DNA of 33,686 nucleotides, taken from contig CAUJJI010000204.1 in the NCBI GenBank assembly GCA_963205265.1, positions 1-33,686 of the forward strand. Reading direction: 5' to 3'. Position numbers and translations under genes: made by a program. The notes beneath the pieces are model-generated. The model saw nothing but the letters and a program-made list of their open reading frames with translations, searched no databases and was not told the DNA's origin. This DNA comes from Pseudomonadota bacterium (GTDB taxonomy: Bacteria > Pseudomonadota > Alphaproteobacteria > Sphingomonadales > Sphingomonadaceae). Within the stretch, counting starts at the first letter, position 1; every line of letters begins with the position of its first letter. This document shows, piece by piece, positions 1 to 13,760 of the stretch.

Positions 1-504
1 TGGTCGGTGCGCGACGAGAGCCTGCACTGCGAAGGCATCACCAAGCTGTTCCACACCTTCGTGCGCGAGCGCGGCTGCCTGACCAAGTCGGTCAAGGAAG
101 ACATCATCGACTGCTGCCAGAAGACCGTGCGGCTCGAGGACGCCTTCATCGACCTCGCCTTCGAGATGGGCCCGGTCCCGGGGATGAGCGCCAAGGAGAT
201 CAAGCGCTACATCCGCTACATCGCCGACTGGCGCCTCGGCCAGCTTGGCCTGCCCGAGATCTACATGATCGAGGAGCACCCGCTCCCCTGGCTGACCCCG
301 CTGCTGAACGGCGTCGAGCACGCGAACTTCTTCGAGACCCGCGCCACCGAATATTCCAAGGGCGCGACCAAGGGCAACTGGCAGGACGTCTGGGCGAACT
401 TCGACCAGCGCCGCAAGGCCAAGGCCAACGACGGCGGCGCGGACGATGCGGCGAGCGAGGACGGGCCCGACATGTTCGCAGCGAAGGGGATCGCGGCGGA
501 GTAA
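1..504 (+). CDS. nrdB: Ribonucleoside-diphosphate reductase, beta subunit (C-terminal part)
   Basis: This is the 3' end of a gene that begins before the window; 167 codons are visible in frame from base 1 to TAA at 502-504. The product is the small subunit of class I ribonucleotide reductase, which holds the diiron centre and radical used by the alpha subunit to reduce ribonucleotides to deoxyribonucleotides in the cytoplasm. The visible start, WSVRDESLHCEG, carries the RDExxH helix whose Glu and His are the last two iron ligands in the NrdB/NrdF family. The following RYIRYIADWRLGQLGL and EHPLPW segments are also typical. The earlier ligands and radical Tyr lie outside the window. The C-terminal tail, which in this family docks into the alpha subunit, is acidic (ADDAASEDGPDMF). 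Only the exact subclass is uncertain. Confidence 0.93.
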   Translation, partial: WSVRDESLHCEGITKLFHTFVRERGCLTKSVKEDIIDCCQKTVRLEDAFIDLAFEMGPVPGMSAKEIKRYIRYIADWRLGQLGLPEIYMIEEHPLPWLTPLLNGVEHANFFETRATEYSKGATKGNWQDVWANFDQRRKAKANDGGADDAASEDGPDMFAAKGIAAE

Positions 505-551
505 CTCCACTCCCGCCCCGGGACGTGGACTGATGAGGGCCTGTTGCCGCC

Positions 552-794
552 ATGCCCAAGGTGTTCGAATGGAACGGCTATCGCTTCCACTTCTTCGCCG
601 ACGAGGGCGATCCGCGCGAGCCCGTGCATATCCACGTCAGGAAAGGGCGCGACAACGCGAAGTTCTGGCTCCATCCCGAAGTCGCCGTCGCCTACAATCG
701 CGGCTTTCCTTCGCACGTGCTAACGCAGCTGGTTGCTGTTATAGAGCAACGCCGCACAATGATTGAGAGTGCCTGGCATGGATTTTTTGACTGA
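552..794 (+). CDS. DUF4160 domain protein (possible toxin-like partner)
   Basis: This 80-residue protein matches the DUF4160 pattern: an N-terminal PKVFEWNGYRFHFFADE strand, then EPVHIHVRKG, then a lysine/tryptophan segment (AKFWL). The ATG at 552 follows GAGGG at 535-539, a weak and distant ribosome-binding site. The last 17 bases overlap the next gene, which encodes a DUF2442 protein, so translation is probably coupled. The biochemical function of DUF4160 is not established as far as I know. Small overlapping gene pairs of this shape are often toxin-antitoxin modules, and DUF4160 and DUF2442 genes are commonly neighbours. Calling this a toxin-antitoxin pair is inference from arrangement and size only; I see no catalytic motif that proves a toxin. 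Confidence 0.8.
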   Translation: MPKVFEWNGYRFHFFADEGDPREPVHIHVRKGRDNAKFWLHPEVAVAYNRGFPSHVLTQLVAVIEQRRTMIESAWHGFFD

Positions 795-1053
795 GCTGCA
801 AGCCGTCTCGCCAGAACCGCTCGCGGTGCGTTTCGACGACGACAATTTCTGGGTCGACCTCGCCGACGGCCGGACGCTCGGCATTCCGCTGGCCTGGTTC
901 CCGCGCTTGCTCCACGGCAGTCCCGAACTGCGCGCCAAAGTCGAACTCAGTCGCGCCGGCTTGCACTGGGACGAACTTGACGAGGACATTTCCATCGCTG
1001 GCCTGCTTGCAGGCCGCGGCGACCAGACGCGACCGCGCAAAGCAGCCGCATAG
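778..1053 (+). CDS. DUF2442 domain protein (possible antitoxin-like partner)
   Basis: This 91-residue protein has the DUF2442 layout: VRFDDDNFWVDLADGRTLGIPL, then WFPRLLHGSPELRAKVE, then GLHWDELDEDISIAGLLAG near the C-terminus. An in-frame TTG lies 15 bases upstream at 763. I prefer ATG at 778 because it gives the usual family N-terminus (MDFLTEL) and keeps the overlap with the DUF4160 gene short. DUF2442 proteins are small and found mainly in mobile or accessory gene pairs; some have been suggested to bind DNA as antitoxins. The C-terminal tail (RGDQTRPRKAAA) is basic, which fits nucleic-acid binding but does not prove it. It is convergent with nadB across a 93-base gap in which I see no convincing terminator. 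Confidence 0.8.
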   Translation: MDFLTELQAVSPEPLAVRFDDDNFWVDLADGRTLGIPLAWFPRLLHGSPELRAKVELSRAGLHWDELDEDISIAGLLAGRGDQTRPRKAAA

Positions 1054-1146
1054 CTGCAGCCCCCCTGCGCAGCGACGACGGGCAGACCGGAAGCCTCACG
1101 CCACCAGTCGCATCTTCCTGACCGACAATACGTTGAACGGCCGCCC

Positions 1147-3665
<2,519 letters not shown>

Positions 3666-3739
3666 GGCCTGCTCTGTGCGGCAGGATCGGCCGCGCGTAA
3701 AGGCTGGAAAAGCGGCCCTGGCGTTGCTATCGGGCAGGC

Positions 3740-3973
3740 ATGATCCCGCCGCCCGAAACGATCCTCACCGATTCCTCCCGCGTCAAATGCGACGGTGCCA
3801 CCGACATCCGCGGCGGCGCCGCGCTCGGCCATCCGCGCGTCTGGCTGGAGATCGACGAGCACGGCTACGTCGACTGCGGCTATTGCGACCGCCGCTTCGT
3901 GCTGCGTGGCGGCCCGGCCGATGGGCTGGACCAGGCGGCACTGCCGGACATCGCCTCGGGGGCGAGCGTCTAG
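3740..3973 (+). CDS. CHCC-type zinc-finger protein (NDUFS6-like)
   Basis: This 77-residue protein has Cys17, His31, Cys46 and Cys49 ([18 protein letters not shown]), the ligand order of the zf-CHCC domain. Mitochondrial complex I subunit NDUFS6 and its alphaproteobacterial relatives share this fold, where it binds zinc and takes part in assembly or stability of NADH:quinone oxidoreductase. That role here is inferred from the family. The gene is divergent from the ABC ATPase, with 74 bases between the starts. A TTGCTATC stretch lies 8-16 bases before the ATG, so the promoter may sit very close to the start codon. The stop codon TAG (3971-3973) is also the left end of an inverted-repeat element. 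Confidence 0.88.
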   Translation: MIPPPETILTDSSRVKCDGATDIRGGAALGHPRVWLEIDEHGYVDCGYCDRRFVLRGGPADGLDQAALPDIASGASV

Positions 3974-4075
3974 AGTGCTTCCGACTTTGATTGCATCAAA
4001 GCCAGCACTCTAGCAGTTTGTTTTACCGTGATTTCCGAGTCGCCGGATGATTCCATCTGGCTCGAAATCACTCTA
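3971..4075. repeat. 105-bp double-hairpin intergenic element
   Basis: The element is bounded by TAGAGTG at 3971-3977 and its reverse complement CACTCTA at 4069-4075. It contains two hairpins. The first pairs TAGAGTGC (3971-3978) with GCACTCTA (4005-4012) and holds a smaller TTTGAT/ATCAAA palindrome at its tip. The second pairs TGATTTC-type bases (4029-4039) with CTCGAAATCA (4061-4070), with an inner CCGGATGATTCC / CCATCTGG region. The left end is the stop codon of the zinc-finger gene. It looks like a small mobile repeat, but no second copy is in the window. There is no T-run, so a terminator role is uncertain. Confidence 0.6.
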
Positions 4076-4091
4076 GGGCTTCGACCAAGCC

Positions 4092-4200
4092 ACCCGTCAC
4101 CCCTGCGCAGGCAGGGGCCCAAACAGACTTTCCTCATCGCGGCACCGTTGCGCAGGCGCGCCAGGGCGGATGGGCCCCTGCCTGCGCAGGGGTGACGGGT
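4092..4200. repeat. 109-bp element with perfect 30-bp inverted repeats
   Basis: Bases 4092-4121 and 4171-4200 are perfect reverse complements over 30 bases. The arm contains CCCCTGCCTGCGCAGGGG, itself nearly palindromic, and ends GTGACGGGT. The 49 bases between the arms include a further GC-rich partial match (GCGCAGGCGCGCCAGGGCGG). The layout fits a REP-like or small non-autonomous mobile element. Spurious open reading frames cross it on both strands. Confidence 0.75.
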
Positions 4201-4255
4201 CATCGGTGGAAGGCGGGGCAGTGCGGCTCGGTCTGGCGCCCGCCGCGAAAGCGCC

Positions 4256-4261
4256 TATATC
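4256..4261 (+). promoter_or_regulatory. Candidate -10 box of tldD, leaderless
   Basis: TATATC lies seven bases before the tldD ATG (4269), within CCTATATCC. Transcription starting about seven bases beyond the box would begin at or next to the start codon, giving a leaderless message. No Shine-Dalgarno sequence is visible. I see no good -35 hexamer at the usual distance, so this rests on resemblance to the gyrB and 22444 starts. Confidence 0.4.
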
Positions 4262-4268
4262 CAGGCGC

Positions 4269-5693
4269 ATGACACCAGCCGATCCCCGCTCGCTGCTCTA
4301 CCGTTCCGGCCAGCTTTCGCCCGAGGAAGCCCAGGCCGTCGCCCGCGATACGCTCGCCAGGTGCGACGACGGCGAGCTTTACCTGCAGTTCATCGCCTCG
4401 GAGAGCTTCGGCTTCGACGACGGCAGGCTGAAGACCGCCGACTATTCGCGCGACGCCGGCTTCGGCCTGCGCGGTGTCTCGGGCGAGATGACCGGCTTTG
4501 CCCATGCCAACGAGATCTCCGCCGCCGCTATCCGCCGCGCCGGCGAGACGCTGCAGCTGCTCGATCCGGCCCGGGGCAGCCCCGCCGCCGCGCCGCGGCA
4601 GAACAACCGCCACCTCTACACCGACGCCTCGCCGCTCGACGCGATCCCCTTTGCCGAGAAAGTGGCGCTGCTCGAGCGGATCGACGCCGCCGCCCGTGCC
4701 CGCGACCCGCGGGTCAGCCAGGTCTCGGCAAGCCTGTCGGGCAGCTGGTCGGTGGTCGAGATCGTCCGCGCCGACGGCTTCGTCGCCACCGACATCCGCC
4801 CCCTGGTGCGGCTCAACGTCGGCATCGTCGCCGAAAGCAACGGCCGGCGCGAGACCGGCAATTTCGGCATGGGCGGGCGCTGGCTCTACGACAAGCTGTT
4901 CGAGGAAGCGAGCTGGAACCACGCCATCGACACCGCGCTCGGCCAGGCGCTGGTCAACCTGGAAAGCGTCGATGCGCCGGCCGGCGAAATGACCGTGCTG
5001 CTCGGCCCGGGCTGGCCCGGGGTGCTGCTGCACGAGGCGGTCGGCCACGGCCTGGAAGGCGACTTCAACCGCAAGGGCACCAGCGCCTTCTCCGGCCGCA
5101 TCGGCGAGCGCGTCGGCGCGCCGGGAGTGACCGTGGTCGACGACGGCTCGATCACGGGCCGCCGCGGCTCGCTGTCGGTCGACGACGAAGGCACGCCGAC
5201 GCAGGAGACCGTGCTGATCGAGGACGGCATCCTCAAGGGCTACATGCAGGACCGGCTCAATGCGCGCCTGATGGGCGTCGCCGCGACCGGCAACGGCCGC
5301 CGCGAGGACTATGCCCACGCGCCGATGCCGCGCATGACCAACACCTTCATGCGCGGCGGCAACGACGATCCCGCCGAGCTGCTGTCGCGCGTGAAGGACG
5401 GCATTTTCGCCAAGAGCTTCGGCGGCGGGCAAGTCGACATCGTCTCCGGCAAGTTCGTCTTTTCCTGCACCGAGGCCTACCGGGTCGAGAACGGCAGGCT
5501 CGGCGCCCCGATCAAGGGAGCGACGCTGATCGGCGACGGACCCAGCGTGCTGACGCGGGTGACCGGCATCGGCAACGACATGGCGCTCGACGAAGGCGTC
5601 GGCGTCTGCGGCAAGGGCGGGCAGTCCGTGCCTGCCGGAGTGGGCCAGCCGACGCTGCTGATCGAGGGCCTGACCGTCGGGGGAACCGCCTGA
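4269..5693 (+). CDS. tldD: Metalloprotease TldD
   Basis: TldD forms a cytoplasmic heterodimeric zinc protease with TldE/PmbA, which degrades unfolded peptides and in some bacteria matures modified peptides or antitoxins. The 474-residue length is usual. The zinc-binding HEAVGH is at residues 255-260, within LLHEAVGHGLEGDFNRKG. Other family stretches are VTVVDDGSI, RLNARLMGVAATGNGRREDY, PMPRMTNTFMRGG and the C-terminal IGNDMALDEGVGVCGKGGQSVPAGVGQPTLLIEGLTVGG. The open frame extends upstream to 4170, but that part lies in the 30-bp inverted repeat and is not protein-like. ATG 4269 gives the expected N-terminus (LLYRSGQLS). The partner tldE is not in the window. Confidence 0.96.
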   Translation: MTPADPRSLLYRSGQLSPEEAQAVARDTLARCDDGELYLQFIASESFGFDDGRLKTADYSRDAGFGLRGVSGEMTGFAHANEISAAAIRRAGETLQLLDPARGSPAAAPRQNNRHLYTDASPLDAIPFAEKVALLERIDAAARARDPRVSQVSASLSGSWSVVEIVRADGFVATDIRPLVRLNVGIVAESNGRRETGNFGMGGRWLYDKLFEEASWNHAIDTALGQALVNLESVDAPAGEMTVLLGPGWPGVLLHEAVGHGLEGDFNRKGTSAFSGRIGERVGAPGVTVVDDGSITGRRGSLSVDDEGTPTQETVLIEDGILKGYMQDRLNARLMGVAATGNGRREDYAHAPMPRMTNTFMRGGNDDPAELLSRVKDGIFAKSFGGGQVDIVSGKFVFSCTEAYRVENGRLGAPIKGATLIGDGPSVLTRVTGIGNDMALDEGVGVCGKGGQSVPAGVGQPTLLIEGLTVGGTA

Positions 5694-5775
5694 CCTCCGG
5701 CCGACTCAGGCTCCGTTCAGCTTGCCGCAGCTATGGCCCGGCCGATCGACGCAAAAAGAGAAGAGGAGAAGAACC

Positions 5776-6177
5776 ATGCGAACGATTGCCCTTGTTCTCG
5801 CCGCAGGCGCCGCGCTCCTTTCGGCTCCGGCACTGCAGGCCCGCGACAAGCTCAGCGGCGAGGAGCGCCTCGCCAAGATCCTCGACGGCCGCGAAGCCGG
5901 CAAGCCGGTGGACTGCATTCCGCTGACCGCCTCGCGCGACATGCGCGTCATCGACAAGACCGCGATCGTCTATGATTCCGGCCGCGTGATCTACGTCAAC
6001 CGCCCGACCAATGCCAAGGCGCTCGACGACGACGACGTGCTGGTGACCAATCCGCACGGCAGCCAGCTCTGCCGGCTCGATGTGATCAAGCTGCACGACC
6101 GTTCGGGCTTCTGGTATTCCGGCTTCGTCGGGCTCGAGCAGTTCGTGCCCTATCGCAAGGTCGCCATGAGCGACTGA
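5776..6177 (+). CDS. Small exported protein, function unknown
   Basis: This 133-residue protein starts with a clear signal peptide: MRT, a hydrophobic run (IALVLAAGAALLSAP), then a probable cleavage site after ALQA. The mature part is about 112 residues and acts in the periplasm by inference. It contains two cysteines (VDCIPL and SQLCRL) that could form a disulfide. Its middle (VYDSGRVIYVNRPTNAKALDDDDVLV) resembles sphingomonad hypothetical secreted proteins, but I cannot assign a function. The ATG follows a strong purine-rich ribosome-binding site (AAGAGGAGAAGAACC). The open frame runs upstream, but the signal peptide and ribosome-binding site fix the start at 5776. It lies 82 bases after tldD and is convergent with the next gene. 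Confidence 0.85.
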   Translation: MRTIALVLAAGAALLSAPALQARDKLSGEERLAKILDGREAGKPVDCIPLTASRDMRVIDKTAIVYDSGRVIYVNRPTNAKALDDDDVLVTNPHGSQLCRLDVIKLHDRSGFWYSGFVGLEQFVPYRKVAMSD

Positions 6178-6186
6178 CGCGACGCG

Positions 6187-6214
6187 CTGAATCCCCGCCG
6201 GCGCGGGGGTTCAG
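6187..6214. terminator. Possible bidirectional terminator hairpin
   Basis: CTGAATCCCCGC (6187-6198) pairs with GCGGGGGTTCAG (6203-6214) around a four-base loop, with one G-T type mismatch. It lies between the convergent genes ending at 6177 and 6211 and overlaps the stop codon of the minus-strand gene. There is no T-run on either strand, so intrinsic termination is unproven. Confidence 0.45.
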
Positions 6215-6558
6215 CCGGCGCCGCTCTTTTCCCGCACGATCCCGGTCAGCTCCTCGTAAAGCATCACCGACGTCGCATCGAGGTTGAAGGCCGGGTCGAT
6301 CGGCATCGCCGGCGTATCGCGCATGGCGAACATGTTTTCGATCACCCAGTCGGGATCGTCGGTCTCCATGTCGTAGATCGCCAGGTACTTGTTCAGCGTC
6401 TTGCCCATCGAGACGCTGTGCAGCTTGAACCGCTGCGCCGTGGCGAAGCCGGGCAATGCGCAGATGTCGTCGAGATGGCGCCCCGTGTACCACGCGTCGA
6501 ATTCCGCCTCCCGGCCCTCGAAGGGCTCCGAAAAGACCAGCATCTTGAAACGCCGCAT
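6211..6558 (-). CDS. Small dimeric alpha/beta-barrel-like protein (EthD/DUF4286-like)
   Basis: This 115-residue protein starts MRRFKMLVFSEPFEGREAE and continues FDAWYTGRHLDDICALPGF, a pattern seen in small EthD-like or DUF4286-like ferredoxin-fold proteins (compare the W-Y-x-x-x-H-x-x-D core). Members are often annotated as dimeric alpha/beta-barrel proteins of unknown substrate. The ATG at 6558 has a strong ribosome-binding site just upstream (AAGAGGAGAGGAAC). The same reading frame is open further upstream to 6786, but that part is the shadow of the PIN gene. It is the last gene of the minus-strand guaA-PIN-this-gene run. No catalytic residue can be named with confidence. Confidence 0.75.
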   Translation of the reverse strand: MRRFKMLVFSEPFEGREAEFDAWYTGRHLDDICALPGFATAQRFKLHSVSMGKTLNKYLAIYDMETDDPDWVIENMFAMRDTPAMPIDPAFNLDATSVMLYEELTGIVREKSGAG

Positions 6559-6584
6559 GTTCCTCTCCTCTTGTCGTTGTCGCA

Positions 6585-6955
6585 TCAGATGAACGGACGG
6601 GATAGCGCCGGATGTTCGCATCGGCCGTCGCCAGCGTAAAGCCCTCGGCCAGGGCGTGGGCGACCAGCATGCGGTCGACCGGGTCGCGGTGGATCGGCAG
6701 CAAGTCGGAAGCGAGGCGCCAGCAGTGCTGCGGAAAGTCCTCGATCGCCAGGTCGAACCTGTCCACCAGCTCGGCCAGAGGCTCATCGACCGGAATCCGC
6801 TTGCTCATCTGCAGATCGGTATATTCGAACGCGACCACCGAGCTGACGTGCAGCGAAGCGTCCGGCGCGGCGATGGCGGCTATCCAGCCGGCATGGAGCC
6901 GGTGATCGCCATCGACCATCCAGACCAGCATCTGGGTGTCAAGCAGGAGGCGCAC
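6585..6955 (-). CDS. PIN-domain protein (VapC-like), 3' end apparently frameshifted
   Basis: The first ~120 codons encode a PIN domain with its acidic quartet: Asp6 (LLLDT), Glu44 (AFEYTDL), Asp94 (DPVDRML) and Asp112 (TADANIRRY). PIN proteins of the VapC class are Mg-dependent RNases and usually the toxin of a toxin-antitoxin pair. The start is probably GTG 6955 (VRLLLDT); a GTG at 6997 is an alternative. As written, the frame does not stop after the domain but runs through the next gene to 6086, giving a non-homologous tail. A TGA at 6585-6587 lies one frame away. One extra base near 6594-6602 would give a normal end (RRYPV, one residue, then FI and stop). I therefore give the frame-corrected limits. 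No antitoxin gene precedes it; guaA ends 61 bases upstream. Confidence 0.65.
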
Positions 6956-7016
6956 CGAATTTCCGTGCGATGGCCCGAAGCTATCTTGGCCAAGCACCTT
7001 GGTCGAGCTGACGGGC

Positions 7017-8576
<1,560 letters not shown>

Positions 8577-8667
8577 GGCCGGCAGTTAATCGCGTGCGGG
8601 CCGGGTGTCCAGTAGCCTGCTCCCTCGGGGCGCGGCAGCGTCGCCGCCGACGAGCGAAGCGCCGCCG

Positions 8668-8753
8668 CAATACGCTCAGTTGCGTATTGTGCAACTTCTA
8701 TTGTTTCTTTTGCGAGTGCAAATATTACTAACCTAGCTATGTTGCATTTGCGA
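8668..8753. promoter_or_regulatory. Overlapping inverted repeats in an AT-rich divergent intergenic region
   Basis: In the gap between guaA (minus) and the small gene at 8816 (plus) there are three perfect inverted repeats: CAATACGC (8668-8675) with GCGTATTG (8682-8689), AGTTGC (8678-8683) with GCAACT (8691-8696), and TTTGC (8709-8713) with GCAAA (8718-8722). TTTGCGA occurs at 8709-8715 and again at 8747-8753. The region is markedly more AT-rich than its surroundings. It probably holds promoter and operator sites, but I cannot name the regulator or place a convincing -35/-10 pair. Confidence 0.45.
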
Positions 8754-8802
8754 ACGGGGTTCCCGGCCCGGCATCTGCCCCCAGCCGGGAGCTGCGCATT
8801 GA

Positions 8803-11607
<2,805 letters not shown>

Positions 11608-11674
11608 TCCGCGGCGAAGGCTGGGGAGCAGGCAACGCCGCGCACTTCCCGAATGGTCGTGACCTCTCGCATAT

Positions 11675-11766
11675 CGTCACCCTGAACTTGTTTCAGGGCC
11701 CATTTCTCCCCACGCACCGGTGGACCCGGAGGCGCGATGGGTGCTGAACGAGTGCAGCATGACGAG
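11675..11766. repeat. ~92-bp dispersed repeat, copy 1 (inverted relative to 24398)
   Basis: This stretch reads CGTCACCCTGAACTTGTTTC at its left end and GTGCAGCATGACGAG at its right. Its reverse complement matches 24398-24490 along almost its whole length, with scattered substitutions in the middle. Each end holds a small hairpin (CCCTGAA...TTCAGGG; GTGCTGAACGAGTGCAGCA). It occupies the 262-base gap between gyrB and the downstream lipoprotein gene. I see nothing else in that gap. Confidence 0.8.
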
Positions 11767-11869
11767 TGGGTGCGCGAGGAGATAATCCCACGCAGATGTG
11801 ACCGGGGGTGACGGGGGTCTGGCGGTGTGCAAAACTCCCGTCATCCAACCCAGCCAAACCCCGACCGTC

Positions 11870-13612
11870 ATGCGCCGCCCAGCCTCCGCTCTCCTCGCCC
11901 CGCTTCTCCTCGCCGCCTGCGCGGGGCCGATGGCTTCGCGCCCCGGCACCGAGCCCGTCACCGTCGGCATCGTCGCTTTCAACGACTTCCACGGCGCGAT
12001 CGAGCCGCCCAACCAGTCGGCCTTCATCCCCGACGGCAAGGGCGGCATGGTCGGCGTCCCGGCCGGCGGCGCGGCCTGGCTGGCTTCGGCGATCGATGCC
12101 GTCCGAGCCAAGTATCCCAACCACGTCACGGTTTCGGCCGGCGACATGATCAGCGCATCGCAGATCGCCTCTTCGCTGTTCCTCGACGAGCCGACGATCG
12201 GGGTGATGAACCGCATCAAGGTCGACTTCAACGCGGTGGGCAACCACGAATTCGACCGCGGCCGCGACGAGTTGCTGCGCATGCAGAACGGCGGCTGCGC
12301 GCAGCATACGGCGCGCAAGCCGTGCCAGCTCGAGACGTTCGAGGGCGCCGGCTTCCGCTTCCTTGCCGCCAGCACCCTGACCGAGGACGGGCGCACGCTG
12401 TTCCCGGCGACCGGGCTCAGGAGTTTCGGCCAGGGCCGCCGCAAGGTGACTCTGGGCTTCGTCGGGCTGACGCTGAAAGGCACGCCCGAGCTGGTCTCGC
12501 CCGCGGGCATCCGCGGCCTGGCTTTCGGCGACGAGGCCGATGCGATCAATGCCGCCGTGCCCAGGCTGAAAGCGCAGGGCGCCGACGCGGTGGTCGTGCT
12601 GATCCACCAGGGCGGGCGCACCAAGGTGCTCACCGACCCCAGCGGCTGCGCCGAATTCGCCGGCGACATCCAGCCGATCGTCGCGCGGCTGAAGCCGGGC
12701 GTCGACGTCATCGTCTCGGGCCATACCCACTGGCCCTACGTCTGCGACTACGGCGCGGTGGACCCGGCGCACCCGGTGCTGCTGACCAGCGCGGGGGTCT
12801 ACGGCGCCTACGTCACCGACATCGCGCTGTCGATCGATCCCGCCGCCGGGCGCGTCGTCGCCCGCCGCGCCGCCAACGTCGTCGTCCAGTCGCGGCCCTA
12901 TGTCGCGACGCGCGGACCCGTGGCGAACAGCGACCTCGTCCCGCGCTTCGAGCCGCGCGCCGACGTCGCTGCCTATGTCGCGCGCTATGCCGCGGCGGCG
13001 AAGGCCTATTCGGAGCGGGTGATCGGAACGCTCTCCGGGCCTGCGGAAAGGAACCCGGCCGGCTCGGTCGACCTGGGCGGGCCGCTCGGCAACCTCATCG
13101 CCGACGCGCAGCTTGCCGCCACGGCGGGAGCGGGCGCGCAGATCGCGCTGATGAACCCCTTCGGCATCCGCACCTCGCTGATCCCCGCCGCCGACGGCAG
13201 CGTCACTTTCGGCGCGATCTATGCCGTGCAGCCGTTCAACAACGAACTGGTGACGCAGAGCATGACCGGTGCCGAGATCAAGGCAGTGCTCGAGCAGAGC
13301 TTCATCGACACCGGGCCCGAGCAGTTCCTCTCGCCCTCGGCGGGCTTCTCCTACGTCGTCGACCGCAAGGCGCCCGCCGGCGAGCGGGTGGTGGCGATGG
13401 TGCTGAACGGCCAGCCCATCGATCCGGGGACCTCGTACCGGGTGACGACCAATGCGTTCCTCGCCAACGGCGGCGACGGCTATACCGCGCTGATCGGGCG
13501 GCGCGATCGGGTGATCGGGGGAAGCGACATCGACGCACTCGAAGCCTGGCTGAAAGCCGTGCCGCCGCGGCCGGTGCCGAGGGACGTCAGGGTCCGGGAA
13601 GTGGGGAGATAA
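11870..13612 (+). CDS. 5'-nucleotidase / UshA-type metallophosphoesterase lipoprotein
   Basis: The 580-residue protein starts MRRPASALLAPLLLAACAGP, a lipoprotein signal with the lipobox LAAC and Cys17 as the lipid-bearing residue, so it should be anchored in the cell envelope facing the periplasm. The N-terminal calcineurin-like phosphoesterase domain has the metal motifs NDFHG (Asp39, His41), GDM (91), GNHE (124-127) and GHTH (284-287). The C-terminal 5'-nucleotidase domain includes NPFGIRTSL and NGGDGYTAL and binds the nucleoside. The likely role is hydrolysis of nucleotides or nucleotide sugars for scavenging. The frame is open upstream to 11798, but the lipoprotein signal fixes ATG 11870. 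No good ribosome-binding site is visible. It ends two bases before a palindromic repeat. Confidence 0.93.
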   Translation: MRRPASALLAPLLLAACAGPMASRPGTEPVTVGIVAFNDFHGAIEPPNQSAFIPDGKGGMVGVPAGGAAWLASAIDAVRAKYPNHVTVSAGDMISASQIASSLFLDEPTIGVMNRIKVDFNAVGNHEFDRGRDELLRMQNGGCAQHTARKPCQLETFEGAGFRFLAASTLTEDGRTLFPATGLRSFGQGRRKVTLGFVGLTLKGTPELVSPAGIRGLAFGDEADAINAAVPRLKAQGADAVVVLIHQGGRTKVLTDPSGCAEFAGDIQPIVARLKPGVDVIVSGHTHWPYVCDYGAVDPAHPVLLTSAGVYGAYVTDIALSIDPAAGRVVARRAANVVVQSRPYVATRGPVANSDLVPRFEPRADVAAYVARYAAAAKAYSERVIGTLSGPAERNPAGSVDLGGPLGNLIADAQLAATAGAGAQIALMNPFGIRTSLIPAADGSVTFGAIYAVQPFNNELVTQSMTGAEIKAVLEQSFIDTGPEQFLSPSAGFSYVVDRKAPAGERVVAMVLNGQPIDPGTSYRVTTNAFLANGGDGYTALIGRRDRVIGGSDIDALEAWLKAVPPRPVPRDVRVREVGR

Positions 13613-13613
13613 C

Positions 13614-13751
13614 ATCCTCCCCGGCACGGGGAGGGGGACCGCCGCCGCAGGCGGTGGTGGAGGGGGCTACCCTCTTGACGCAGCGTCGATGAGGAGAGCC
13701 CCCTCCACCGCCCGCTTCGCGAGCGGTCCCCCTCCCCGTTCCGGGGAGGAT
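13614..13751. repeat. Palindromic intergenic element, copy 1 (138 bp)
   Basis: It begins ATCCTCCCC and ends GGGGAGGAT, the reverse complement. The left half contains GGGGAGGGGGACC, a GC hairpin and GGTGGAGGGGGCT. The right half contains AGCCCCCTCCACC, a GC hairpin and GGTCCCCCTCCCC. It fills the gap between the convergent genes ending at 13612 and 13761, and may act as a bidirectional terminator or mRNA-end stabiliser. Confidence 0.88.
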
Positions 13752-13760
13752 CTTGTCCTC

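Noticed and set aside
3970..4203. 77-codon open frame on the minus strand (CLGPCLRRGDG type)
   Set aside because: It is made of the two inverted-repeat elements at 3971-4200; such frames are repeat artefacts.
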